Assembly (NCBI RefSeq): GCF_039555335.1
Contig: NC_092629.1
Span: 2,985,935-3,049,934 of the forward strand
Reading direction: 5' to 3'
Length of the DNA stretch: 64,000 bases
DNA from: Amphiura filiformis
Taxonomy: Eukaryota; Echinodermata; Ophiuroidea; Amphilepidida; Amphiuridae
Positions 18,164-31,300 of this stretch are shown in pieces; positions within the stretch are counted from its first letter, which is position 1, and every line of letters begins with the position of its first letter. Made by a program: the position numbers and the translations under genes. The notes beneath the pieces were generated by a model. The model was not told the DNA's origin and ran no database searches. It was given only the letters and a program-made list of their open reading frames with translations.

Positions 18164-19433
18164 TATCAGCCCAGAATATAATTGGATTAATAAATTAAAG
18201 TGTTAAACCACACATTTGCATTCATTCCATGATAAACATTGAATGTGTTTTATTTTTATATCTTGAAAACTAGTAATTGTTTAAGGGTTTGGATTAGTGC
18301 TTCCGTGTTAAAAGTGAACTGGTTACATAACTTTGGTTAATGTACTAGTGGCTCCTTAACTTTGGTTTGCAATTACTTGATCCTGGTTAGGTCTGTGGTT
18401 TGGTTAGTGATTTTACCTTGGTTAGTTGTCTTATCGGGATTGCTATGGGGTAAATTATGTAGCTTAATATTTAACAACTGAAAATATATCTGGTTTAAAG
18501 ATCACTAAACCTTTCAGAAAGATGCAAATTGAACCAAATTTGTCATCATTAACCAATATGTATCCATTATGATCAAGATAAATATGAAGAATAACCAAGT
18601 TTTAGTAACCAGTTCAAGCTTTTCTTCAGTGGTTTAAAGTAGACTGTAAAATTGTGAAATTATTCATCTGTGCTTTTAGCCAATCGTTAAAATTAAGAGA
18701 AAGCAATCTGTCATCACCATCAACAAAACAGTTATATTTGCTTTTTGTTGGGGTTGATAATGTATTGTTCTCTCTCTCAATATGGTTTTAACAACAATTG
18801 ATGCATGAATTTGAAATTCATTGGCTCAGTGGCAGATAGACATATGTCCATTAGCTGCTCTGTATGTTTGCCTGTGATATGCAGGAGTTCACACATTGCA
18901 CAGTATATGCCCACATGTGCATACACCATGCATGAATGAACTCATTGACACCACTGGCAATCACACTTTCAGTAGCTAAAGGATATACATCTGTCTACCG
19001 CTGAGCATCATTCATTCATCAGATTTAAAACAAAGTAAGAAAATGATTAAATATGATAGTGACATTTCAACCAATTCACAAAGAAAAATTGATGCTCACC
19101 TGGGAGGTAGATTATATGATTTGAATAAACTTGTTTTAATAATTTCTCAAGTTTACAGTACTATAGTAGCACCTCACTGTATCATTTACCATCGGTGTAA
19201 TTATTATCGCTCAACATTACTGCTCAGGAAAGTAAGACTTCATGCCTATATACTTATGCGCACCTTTCCGTTGGTTTTTTTGTGGCAGTGGTTGCCCAAG
19301 TAGTAGAGGTAGAGAAACCTTGCTATCAACCGTGGAATATTTGACAAATGTTAATTTCAGAAACATTGAGTGATTGAAACTTTCATTGTTATTTTAGAAA
19401 CAAATTTTGCCTCATCATTTGAGCTAACTTATT

Positions 19434-19610
19434 TGGGCTATTCCATTTGAAATCCATACGCCCCCTATGACATTACCATAATCTTCTATACAGGAAGTGT
19501 GAATTTCAAATGGGGTTACCTGAATGGGCGACTCCATTTGAAATCTACATCCCCTGTGTGGAAGATTAAGGTCACGTCTTCCAATGGGTGCATAGCTGGG
19601 AATATCCCAT
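19434..19610. mobile_element. CATTTGAAAT-family palindromic MITE, well-preserved copy
   Basis: The element starts TGGGCTATTCCATTTGAAAT and ends AATATCCCA. The centre has GAATTTCAAATGG and CCATTTGAAATCTAC arms around TTACCTGAATGGGCGAC. It is one of the cleanest representatives of the family in the window and carries no coding sequence. Confidence 0.7.
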
Positions 19611-20957
19611 TACATGTAAGAGCTCAATATTATTGTTTTGGCACAAATACCAAGTTGTAAATATATACAAAAGTTAACTTAATTTTATTAACAATAAGTT
19701 TGAAAAAAAAAAATCATACCAAAAATCAATAATTAATTGGTTTTAAGATATAATTTAATAGTTAACCCCCTGGACACTACTGGTCATCTAACAGCATTAC
19801 TGATTGGTTTGTGACTAAAGGTCAGACTTGCATTTGCAGATGATTTTCTTAATACCCTCCTTGATTGGTTCAAAATTGGACACAATATTCATTTTGGCCA
19901 ATCAGCAGGTAGTTCTCTTGGAGTTAACCACTGTCACAATTTGGGAATCTGCCTGTGGGCAAATGGGAATGGAGAGTATACCATTACAGTTAAAAATTGA
20001 TTTTTTTAAAAATAAGTATGATTGAAGCTTCTCACACAAGCTATAAATGATAAGTAAGTGTCATGATGATTTGTATTTAAAGGATATTTTTTGTGGCCAG
20101 GAGAACAGACTTAAATAAAGAGAGCACAGCTCAACTTTTGTTCAATAAATTGACTGCATTTGTTTATTTTCTTGTGCATTATCTATATAATAATGTCTCA
20201 TCGCAAGTTGAGAGAAACGCCATATTGGATTTCACAGTAGCAACAGTACACCTTGCCAAATATTTGAATAGCAGAAAACAAAACCCACCCAAGTCCATGG
20301 AAAGTGATTTTGAGAAAACTAAGGAAAAATGTGTATCATTTAATTCCTTCAGTTAGATTTATGTGGTCAATAGGTTGGGTTAAACTGTATTAGGTGTGAC
20401 GATAAAGCACACATGCATGATGTTGATAAGCACACTGCCATTAGCCTTTTCGTTACCCAGATTGAAGACTGCCCTCCTTTTGTGTACGCCATACTTCAAA
20501 ATGGCTAATGTAATATAAACCACACACTTTCCTTGACTTAACCCCTGGACAAGTCTGAAGTCCTGGACTTGGGTTGTTCTTTCATACATGCTGGATTTCA
20601 CATGCTCAATAAGCTCCAATTTCCCATGCTTAACTCAATTTGGCCTTAGTATAGACTTGGGTGGGTTTTGTATTCAGGTATTCATTTCTCTATTTCTTGA
20701 ACAATTATTAGGATGGTAGAAGTCAAGATCTTACAAGTTTTGAAATCTGTGAGTTGTAATTGCTTTAATCTATCATTCATTATAAATCAGTCACATTTAC
20801 AAAGTTTGCATTATTTATATAAATAGTAACCGCAACTCACTTATATTCATATCGGTGTCTCTTCGTTTTGTTTACCAGTTTGATTCCTTTCCTTCCTTCA
20901 ATGGCTATGGTTGCTTTCATTACACAAATCCACAACATGCTCATCTATAGCGCTCCA
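19611..20957. other. Intergenic stretch between MNK and DPH2, no gene seen
   Basis: The sequence is AT-rich. A few short open frames on both strands lack homology, splice context or codon pattern. No repeat with clear ends was identified. Confidence 0.4.
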
Positions 20958-21228
20958 CAGACTCCGAGTATTAGACGTACAATATTGTATGTAACATATC
21001 TACGTTATTTAATCTATTGCCATTCTATTTCCAGTAATGGAAAGTTCTAACGAACGTTTGATGACGAAATATCGATAATATGTTACATATAATATCTAGC
21101 AGAAATATATTATCGATTTTACGTCATCAAACATTCGTTAGAACTTAAACATTATTGGAAATAGAATGGCAATAGATTAAACAACGTAGATATGTTACAT
21201 ACAATATTTTACGTACAATAAAAAGTCT
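20958..21228. mobile_element. Long fold-back MITE (about 120-bp arms)
   Basis: The left arm (20958 to about 21090) and right arm (about 21105 to 21228) are near-perfect complements over well over 100 bp, including GTATGTAACATATCTACGTT/AACGTAGATATGTTACATAC and GAACGTTTGATGACG/CGTCATCAAACATTC. The transcript would form a long double-stranded hairpin. It is typical of a MITE made almost entirely of terminal inverted repeats. Confidence 0.8.
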
Positions 21229-21429
21229 GAATACTGCGTATCAGGGCAATTTTTTTTAACCCCAATACATTTGTACATTCATTGAATGACCTTGGAAAAC
21301 TTTGGTACAAAAACTCTTAAATTTTGCACTATGAGTGTTTAATTAAGGTTGATGAACTATGCCATTGAGATGAGGCTGTTATGGTCCATAGTGTCTAGAT
21401 TGTCCATGAATGGTAGTAATCAAGACCTC

Positions 21430-21580
21430 AAACAAATTGTAATCTTTGTTCAGAGCAGCCAGCGGAGCGCACACAAACGTTGAAAAACAAAACATAAACC
21501 AGTGCATCTGGCAGGATTCTAACCGGCAACCTTTCCAGTACCAGCACGACACTCTAACCAACTGAGCCACATAGGCATGC
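21430..21580 (-). mobile_element. tRNA-derived SINE, minus-strand copy
   Basis: Read on the minus strand, GCCTATGTGGCTCAGTTGG followed by TTAGAGTG and GGTTAGAATCC give tRNA-like A and B boxes. They are followed by a TGCCAGATGCACTGG tail region. The body matches the plus-strand copy at 21712-21865, so these are two SINEs in head-to-head orientation and not a functional tRNA. Confidence 0.65.
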
Positions 21581-21711
21581 TGGAGAAGAGCGGAAGATAT
21601 AAATCTATAGGTATTAGGTTCGAATGCAGTTCTGATACCTTCTATAAATAGGAATGCAACGAACATCATTCAAACCTAATACATACAGACTTACATCTTC
21701 TGCTTTTCTCC

Positions 21712-21865
21712 AACGTGCCTCTGTTTCTCAGTTAGTTAGAGCGTTGTTAGTACTACGAATGTTGCCGATTCGAATCCAGCCAGATGTGCTGGGTTTTTTA
21801 AACATGTTTATGTGTACTGGCTGCACTGGGTAAAGATTAAAATTTGTTCATCTTCTCAACCCAAA
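21712..21865 (+). mobile_element. tRNA-derived SINE, plus-strand copy
   Basis: GTGCCTCTGTTTCTCAGTTA, GTTAGAGCGTTG and a GATTCGAATCC B box are followed by GCCAGATGTGCTGG and ACTGGCTGCACTGGG. This parallels the minus-strand copy 130 bp to the left. The anticodon arm does not fold cleanly, which argues against a real tRNA gene. Confidence 0.65.
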
Positions 21866-22358
21866 GAACTAAGTATAATAATTTTCAATAAAGATTTTGT
21901 AGTTGGAATAGCTTTACATGCATAATCATTCAAACAGTCATTCAATAGTCTTTACATCATAGTATAAGTACCATCAGGTATCGTTTCCCCATTCTAGTAT
22001 CCCTTCATCATATCACTAAATAGTCTATTCATCATGTTCATTTAACATTAACATCCAGTATTTGCACTAGGCCAAAAAAAAAAAAAGGTTTGTCGGCAAA
22101 TGCTATTTTTTGTAGAAAAAAAGAAATTGCATGCTTGGTTGCTTGGTTTGTGCTGTTTATGTACTATACTGCAAGTGCAAATGACTAGGCATTACGATGG
22201 GCTTCGTAAATATTTTTGTTGGTGCTCAATGAGTGTCTTTAACTTTTGTGTAAAAGAAACAACATAGGTTAATGCGCTGAATCGTCGTCACATACTTATG
22301 CATGCCGGTTCTTGAGACAAACCATTATTTTGGCCTTAGTACCAGCAGCTAGCTTTTT

Positions 22359-25300
22359 TCATACTTGTGTGCCTTCATCAGTTTCATTAGCATAACCAGC
22401 GGCGATTCCTTTCATTCCTTCAACAGCTTTAGTCACCGGTGTATTTCCCAAATCTTGCTCCAGACCACGCCATGATCTACCAGCCAAGTATTCACCTGGA
22501 TCAATGAAAAAAATTGTGTGTTGCATTCAGAAAGTAAATAGTAAATTGCTGCAAGTAAACATTTGATGAGAGTGTACTTCCGCGATGTTGACAAGGCACA
22601 ACTCACAACACACATGGTGGTGGAATTCAGGCATGTAGCAAGGTGACAAAAAATAGGGTGCCCAATATAAACAAATTTCTTTGCTATGTTTTGTATGAAT
22701 TTTTAACTGATTTTGAAACATGATGGTCATTTACTGTGGTATAAATTACATACATGGGGAGTTGAGGAAAATAACAATTAGGCTAAAAGTGAGTTATGCA
22801 ATAATCTTATTATTATTTATTAGGGTGCTGATATACAGCCTGTCTCAAAAAAAATTGTGCAAGTGAAAAGCGCCCTCTGTGGCAATTAGAAAATACTATT
22901 GTGACATAATGCTTACATCAACGTCAAGGGCATAGTCTTAGCTCTCAAATGCCGTTTAGTCTGTTCAATTTGCTTGTTTTAATCTCGAGATATGCTTACT
23001 TAACAACGAAATGGTAAAATCACAATTGTGCCACTTTTACTAGGGAAGAGGGCTGTACATGTAAATCAATGATAGCATCAAGTTTATCAAGAGTTCCTTC
23101 GTAAAATCAAAATAATGCATCTATTACACAACAATACAAAATTGCTTTTAATGTTTTATCATGATAAAGGTATAATGATTCTCTTTTTCCACTTACGACA
23201 AATTAAACGATAAATAAATATTTCACATTCTGCTGTAAAATTAAATACATGTGCATGTCAATGATTTTACCATGGTAAATACTGTTCTCTTTGTCATTCA
23301 AGACATGTTAAAAGACAAACAAATATTGCACACTTTAGGTTAATGAACTTTGACAAGTTCATGAAATTTGACAAATTAATGAAATTAGACAAAATATCGC
23401 ATCGACGCTGGTGTTGATGCGTCTAATGCACGAGCCCGAAGGGGAGTGCATTAGACGATCAACATCAGCTATCATTGATTTACATGTACAGCCCTATTCC
23501 CTAGTATTAAGTGGCACAATTGTGATTTTACCCTTTCGTTGTTAACTAAACATATCTCGAGATTAAAAAGAGCAAATTGAACAGAACAAACGGTATTTGA
23601 GAGCTAAGACTGTGTTCTTGAGGCTGATGTAAGCATCACGTCACATGGGTGTTTTCTAATTGCCAAAGAGGGCGCTTTTCACTTGCACAATTTTTTTTGA
23701 GACAGGCTGTAGTAATACAATATCAAAACAGATTACAATTGTGGTCTATTTGGTGGTATTATCATTATATAAATATCTATGGGAAATTGAAATGTTTTTA
23801 CCATGCTCTTCTTAATCCTGTGTATATTAGACTAGTTCAATTAGCTTTAAAAAGTGTTAATTAATTAATACCAAGAAAAAACAATTAATATGATACAGCT
23901 GTGACACATACTACTGTAGAAGCAGTAATTTTTGTGAAGGTTTTATTTTCACGAATTTCAGAAGCTGCAAATTTTAACAACACATGGGGGAGGGGGGTGC
24001 AATAATTACATGTACCCCGGGGTGGTGAAATATTGGGGGAAAGATATTTTTGTGATGCCAAAAGGAGGGGGGGGGGGAGAAGCATTTTTTGGTAGGTTGA
24101 AAGGGAGGGATGAGTGATTTTTGGCACAGATGTTTTTGGCACCACTATATCATATTAGGAAAACGTTAGGAAGGCAAATTTGGGTTGCCTAAAATCATGC
24201 ATGTATAAAGGGGGGGAGATTTTTGGCCCATCAAAAGGGGGTGGACAAAGATTTTTTTGCACATCAAAAAGGCGGGGGGATTTTGGGCATGGCCAAAGGG
24301 GGGGAACCAATTTTGGCAAACCATTTTGAGAATTCCCCACCCCAGGGTACACATAAATATTGCACAGCCCCTTGAATTTTTGTCATATAATAACATTTTG
24401 AGGAATGAATTTCGCAAAAATACCAACACACGATAGCTCCTTCATTGTTTTGTGGGAAATCATGAACAATATCTGTGTGAAACACATGATTCATATTAAT
24501 TGGAGGTCATTCAACCTTCAACTAAACCTGATGTGTCAATTTCTGTGAAATTTACTCTCAATTCCAGGAAATTGCAGAACTGAACTAATTTGTCAAAAAC
24601 AGTTTGTAAAGACTAGAACACATATTAAGCTCTATTTGGAAGTGTAATACCAAACTGGGAGTGTTGAAATGAATGGCCAAAAATAACTCCGTTTTTACTG
24701 AATTTAAGTCACAGATAATGTAGACTGCTTCCAGGAGAAACCAGAACAGTCAATGTCCAAAATTGATATTTTGTGTTGAAATATTGTATTCCTTTGGAAA
24801 ATCAAAATCCCAACCAAAATACTAATTCACCAATTAGATTCAAACCCAGACAAAATCGCATTTTAAATTTGGAGAGTATCTCTAAATCACAATTTATTTC
24901 CTGAGTTTCATGAGAGCAGGTCTCATTTTCTATTATTCCGTTTATTGATTTTAGTTTTTTTTGGTTTGAAAAGCTCTATTAAATGCTTAGTTTTCATTTA
25001 AGGGGGTACTACACTATTTTTGCATTTTTCTCAAAAAATAATAATACACTGGTAACAAAAGTTATGTATATTATTGGGGCAAGGAATCCAATTACTACAC
25101 TGAAATTTCAGTGACTCAAGACAAGCGGTTCAGTATATATGATGGGAAATGAGGTACATCTAGTGGTACCTTATTTCTTATCATAAATAACGAACCGCTT
25201 GTCTTGGGTCACTGAAATTCCAGTGTAGTAATTGGATTCCTTGCCCCTATAATATACATAACTTTTGTTACCAGTGTGTTATTAGTTTTTGAAAAAATGC

Positions 25301-28300
25301 AAAAAAAGAGACAAAAATTTATCGAGGGGTGTAGTACCCCCTTAAGGATATTGAAGTTGAAATCTACTTTGATGACAAAAAGACTGTATATATCCCTTTA
25401 TAGAACCAGTACTCTGTTTAATGACCTACCAGCACTACTGTGTGTTGTTATAGCCATGTTATCCCTTGCCACAACAGCCTTGGCATCACCAACTGATGAT
25501 TCTGTGTCATCATCAGTTCCCAGTGTTCTCAGGTTCCCAGTGATGAGAGATACATCAGTTTCTGATGGGGTATTGTCAGCTGGTAGCGGTACATGCTTGG
25601 AAGCACCTAAATATGTAGTTGGATAAAAAGAGGATAGAAATTGTTTAGAAATCAAATAGGAGGTAGAATTCAGTAAAATTACTTGAGATAATGTCATGAT
25701 ACATGGATAAAGGAAATGTCTCATTGCATGCCCCTCCCCTCTCCCCATTCATTATCTTATCTTCTTCTTCCTCCTATCTTTGTGCTGTACCTGATGTAGA
25801 GTATTATCACATTGTATTTACATGCATAGTTAATCATTGAAACTATACATGATCCTGGGACCTATGATGATCTCCCTTTTCTTTTTGAATAGCTCTGTCA
25901 CTTAACATGCACATACAGGGATGACTCTTTCCTGTGCCTGGGACCACCACCCACCAGCTTTATGTGATTTCAGAACCACAAGACACCGCACATACACGGC
26001 CTACACCTTTTTAAAAATTTTACTTTGATCTTTACAAATACCTATAATAATTAACTAACTAATCAACAGACCTGATGAACCTCTTCAATGAAAGCTTGGT
26101 GGCTAAAACACAATTCCACCCATGCAAACACATAATATATGATATTCACTCCTCAACAAAATTATGGATCAGACAATCCTGATTTGCATTCGTTTTCTGC
26201 TGTTCTCATGGTGCTAACCAAAGAGGTTTTCAGTGTCATGTGCTTTCAATACTTGGTAGTGCAAGTATTCTGTTTCCTGACCATTAATGAATGAATTCAC
26301 ACTCATCTGATTTACAATGTTAATACTGTTTTTCAAAAATGCTAATAAATAAGTATCAGACCTGAAACTAACCTTTAGTGAAAAACTTATGCTGAAAATG
26401 CTTTAAAAAAAGCTGAAAAACAGCAGAAAAATTGGCTCAAATTGGGCTGAAAATAAAAGAAAACGTGTTTGATCAACATAAAAAGATGAAATCCGCTAAA
26501 AAGAGGAAAAGTTTCAGGTCTGACTATGATCCTTTAATTTTGTTGAGAAGTATATTATTGACATACCATACACTATAAATAGCAGTCTTGTGCATTTCCA
26601 TCTCATGATATGGGCGTAAGCACTATTACATACCTGCCAACCCCAGAAACACCAAAAGTGGAACACATATTGCGAGGGAGCACTTGTGCGACCGAGCTCG
26701 TAACGGCGGGGGTCCAGGGGCAAAGCCCCGATTTTTACCGACTTTGAGGTTTAAAAATCGGAATGGTTGGCAGGTATGCTATTATAACTTGTCTGAACAC
26801 ACCTTCCCAATGCGCTCGCTGCTCATATCCACATACGCCCCCTCTTTAACCCCCCCCCACACACACACCCCACTAACCTGGTAATATCTGTCTGAAATCA
26901 GTGACATAGTCTCCTGTCCATTCTCTTGCTCTATTACAAGCTAACTCCATCTCAAATGGAGTCAACACTGGTTTATAAAACTCCTGATTGTCTAAGAGAC
27001 TATTCTCTGGACACGATACCAACACAAACACGTCCACCTCCATGAAATTGGCGAGTTTTGCAACGTTGAGTTTCCCAACTAAAAAAGTATAACTCTTCTT
27101 GCCTGCTTTCTTGATAATCTCTTTCAAATGTGCGATAACGGCTAGATAATCTCTAACGCCTAATGTCCCCACGACGATGCCGACTACATTCGCATCCTTC
27201 CCCTTCTCAACTAGATAATATCGCTTCATTAAGGCTCTGTTTACATTTAGAGTCTCTCGACGATATATTTGTGTTCGTGGATCGTAGGTGTAAAATGGAC
27301 ACTTGTTAAAGGTCATCATAAGGTTGGTAAGAGTTCTACCTTCACTACCGATGTAAAACACAGCATAGTCATCAATGGTACAATTATCAGCTAGCGTGAA
27401 AGTCCTACCAAAGTGACACTGTGATGAGGCTGAGTTTGTAGCGGTATTATCTACAGATAATGAACTGTCAGTGATATTATCTTTAGATAACAAGGAAGAA
27501 CTATTATCTTTATCTTGGGATAAATCTTTGGAGGTATGTTCATCATCAAGTGCAGTTGGTTTGACAGCATCTGATGCCCTGTAGGAGTTGGAGCTTGTTG
27601 ATGGAGAAGCATTGACCTTTGACACAATAACACCGGGATGCGTTGAATGAAGTAACCTTTCCAGCTCATCTGCAAAGGGTGAAAGAAAATATATTGATTA
27701 AGGGCATGCGTACAAACCTTTAGATCAGGGGTTTGCAATTACATTTGGCTGCGGGCCATGGAGGGCCAATCTAATTTCAAAGATCTTTGTTTGCTATGTA
27801 TACTGTACATTTCAGAGCTGTTCATGGGCTATATACCACCATTGGTCCACAGACTGGATCTGGTCTGCGGACCACCTATTGAATACTCCTGCTTTAGATG
27901 CCACGGAGTCATCAAAAAATTTTGGGTTTTGACTTTCAAATTGAGCATACAGCAAATTTTTGGCCTTTTGGTACATGTATATCATTGACCTCGTTTTCTA
28001 GGCCAATTTGGGTATATGGATTGGTCCTTTTTCTAAAATAGCCCAATTTTGCCTCAATGTAACCAAAATTTCTGAAATTTCCCCAAAACTTGCGGCAAAA
28101 GTAAAATAAACTAAGACAATTTGTATTAAATTTAAACTCTGTTCTGACAATGTTGACTTTTGTTATAACAATGGGTCCCAATTTCTTGAAAAATTGGTAT
28201 ATTAATGGGTCAACTTTCAAATTCTCAGTACCCCCAGTAAGACCACCTCAAACATTTTTTACTTACCAATAGCATGTGCATACACAACATCATACATCAG

Positions 28301-31300
28301 CAACACTGGCTCTTCTGAATCCTGAGAACACTTTGTTATTTGGTCATAGCAGTGTGCTACATCCACTGGTTGTTGTCCAAACACATAGAGTACAGGGAGA
28401 CGAGATGTTGGGCTTAGGCAAGCACTGCCGTAATGAATGATGCAGTCTGCATTGGCATGTTGAGATGCTATCTCATCTACACAACAACTAATCAAAGAAA
28501 CACAAAGAAATCATCCACACTGGTTTAGGTATTTGATTTTGGTGAAGAGGTCCTAGGTTAAATTCCCTGCAGGACCAAAAACAAAATCCATATTAGAAAA
28601 CCTTGTTACAGTCAGTTCCGATCAGGTTAAAAAGCCCAATTGTTGGCTACCCAGGTTAAGGTATTTGCCTTTGGTGTGAGAGGTACTGGGTTCAATTCCC
28701 TGCAGGATCAACAAAATATCTAATCTGCTCTCTCCATGGCTCATCTGGTTAAGGCGGGCCGGGCAGATAACTCATGATAAAAAAACATTGTTACAGTCGG
28801 TTCCGATCAGGGTAATAAGCCTGATTCTTGGCTACACTTGCCTGTCCTATAAAAATGCCCCGACGAGCTATCTATGGCGTCCCCCTTCACCAGGTCACAT
28901 GTGCCTGGCCGAAGTTTTATGTTATCTCCTAGATTTGAGCTGTTAATGCCTAGATATGCTTGACATAAAAAAAAAAATTGATAGGTAGAAAACTTGATGA
29001 CGAATTTGGTAAGTAGCAGGCCATCTAAATAATATCAACATATTTTCCTAAAGAAATCAAGTGATAATATAGAGAAGAGTACATGGATTTGTCTTAGGGG
29101 TGGTGCAATAATTATGTGTACCTCGGGGGGTGGTGAATTATAGGGGGCAAAGATTTTTGGCAGGCCAAAAGGGGGGGCAAGCATTTTGGCAGGTTGAAAG
29201 GGGGGGGAAAGCGATTTTGGCACAGATATTTTGGGCACCGTTTCTATATCATGCCCTAAAGAGGTGTAGGAAAACATTAGGAACACGTTCAAATATGCAA
29301 AATTTCCTGCTCGCTGCGCTTGCATTATGTGATAAGACAATTTAAGGTTTTAAATTCGGGTTCCCCTAAATCTTGTGTGTAAGGGGGGGAGTTTTTTGGG
29401 CACACCCAAAAAGGGGGGCAAAGGTTTTCTGCACGTCAAAAGGGGGGCAAAGATTGTTTGGCACTGCCAAAGGGGGGGGGGGCAAGCGATTTTTGGCAGA
29501 CCACTTTGAGAATTCACCACCCTGCTGGGGGTACACATAATTATTGCACAATCCCTTAATGAACCTTTTTCAACAATTTCAGAACTGTTCATTTTCATGC
29601 CAATATTTGGAATCAGCATGAAAATGCTTTAAAATGAGTACAGTATTGGTTCAGTGGTTTTTGAGATAGTTAGCTCTTGATATTCTCAATATTTATGTTG
29701 GAGCCTATGGCTAGCGTACAAAGTATTAAGTATTGTCCTGTGACATAGCTTGAGTCATCCTGTTTGGGGGCACCGACCATGATTGGGGGTCCTATTTATG
29801 CAATTTTTCTATGGGATTTTCTCATTTCAAAATGATTGGGGGCATGTTACCCTGCCCCTATGACACTACGCCACTGGTACTGCCTTCAGGTGGTGCTCGT
29901 ATGCAGTGCCTTTGATCCGAGTAATTTTGGTAACTTAGTACTCACTCACCTTCCATATGATGTATCAGCAAGCACAAATATTTTGGTTGTTGTCCCTTCT
30001 TCTAAAGCTTTGATGACTGCTCCTGAATCCCCCAACAGTTCATCAGGGAACTGTAGTGCTACCTGTAATGAAGGTGGGAAACAGCTCTGTATTATGTCAA
30101 TCAACTATGCATCCTTGTTTTAAACAATATTGCCAGATTTGCTCAAGAGGAGGTCCTTACGTTTTCTCAAAATGCTGACTTTTACAAAATTAAAGTAATG
30201 TGCTTTGACGAACTATAAAATACCATGCAAAGTCTCAAGCCTGAGGTGCGAGGTTTCTGGACATGCCTAGATGTACAACCTGTGACTTGTGACTTGAGGT
30301 AATTATTACTAGTATGTTATGGGTAGGCCGGTAGGTGGGGTCAAAAAGTTTCAAGAGACAAATATTAAAGCAGGGATGATGAAAAAAGCTTTAGCTCCAT
30401 TATTAAGAGGGGGGGGGTAAAAGTTTTAGGCTCATGAAGGAGGAGGGGAAACAAACGTTTTATATAAAAAATGAGCCCCTCCTCCCCAAGGTATTTAATG
30501 AACACTCTCTATTCATGCGCTTGAGTGATGTCCACTGACTCGCTATGAGAGCTGGACTCTCTACAAATCATGGACCTCTGTACCCATGCAGATATGATCA
30601 GTAAATAAAATACTAAACAACAAAAAACATGCACTGATGAGTACATTGTATGTACTTTCATTGATGTTGTGCTGATGCAGATACGCATACAAATGATGCT
30701 TGCTGGAAAATTATAACTTTTATTAATATTAATTAATAACTTTTATTTGAAGCTTTAATTGAAGTAGAGAACATTAAATAATTCACATAGGGGCTGTAGA
30801 ATAATTATGAGCCCTGGGGAGGGTCAAATTGGGGGCAATAATTTTTTGGCCAGCAAAAAGGAGGGGGGGGCAATTTTTGGCAAGCCAAGAAGGGGGGAAA
30901 GCAATTTTTGGCAGGCCAAGAGGGGGGGGGCCAGAATTTTTTGGAATGCTGTTTGGATATTTATATCCCCTGGAGTACTCATAATTAGCCCCTTATTATT
31001 GTTATTGAATAGGAGCTGATTTGCATTGTATAAATGAACTGTACACAATATTATTTCATCTACAGATGTTTAGTTTAATGCAAGCTTGAAAGCTGATAGC
31101 TTGAATGTATTTTGTGCACATCAGTATAATTGCAGTACCACTGGGTTCATAACCTTTGGGAAAATTCAGGATGCTATCATTTATAGAACAGTTCAGTACG
31201 TGCAATGTAGTTTATATATACATGAAACATCAAATTTGTGTTGCATGATTGAAGCAAAGGACACAATTTATGGCTCAGAAACTTAATGGCTCAGAAACTT

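Noticed and set aside
20093..20356. An 87-codon plus-strand frame between MNK and DPH2
   Set aside because: No homology, no splice context and AT-driven composition; chance is sufficient.
21505..21580. Possible minus-strand tRNA gene
   Set aside because: It has tRNA-like boxes but shares its downstream body with the copy at 21712, so both are SINEs.
24155..24494. Proline-rich small proteins on the minus strand around the G-run element
   Set aside because: They are translations of C-run repeats. Similar frames appear at each G-run copy, and none has codon bias or conservation.
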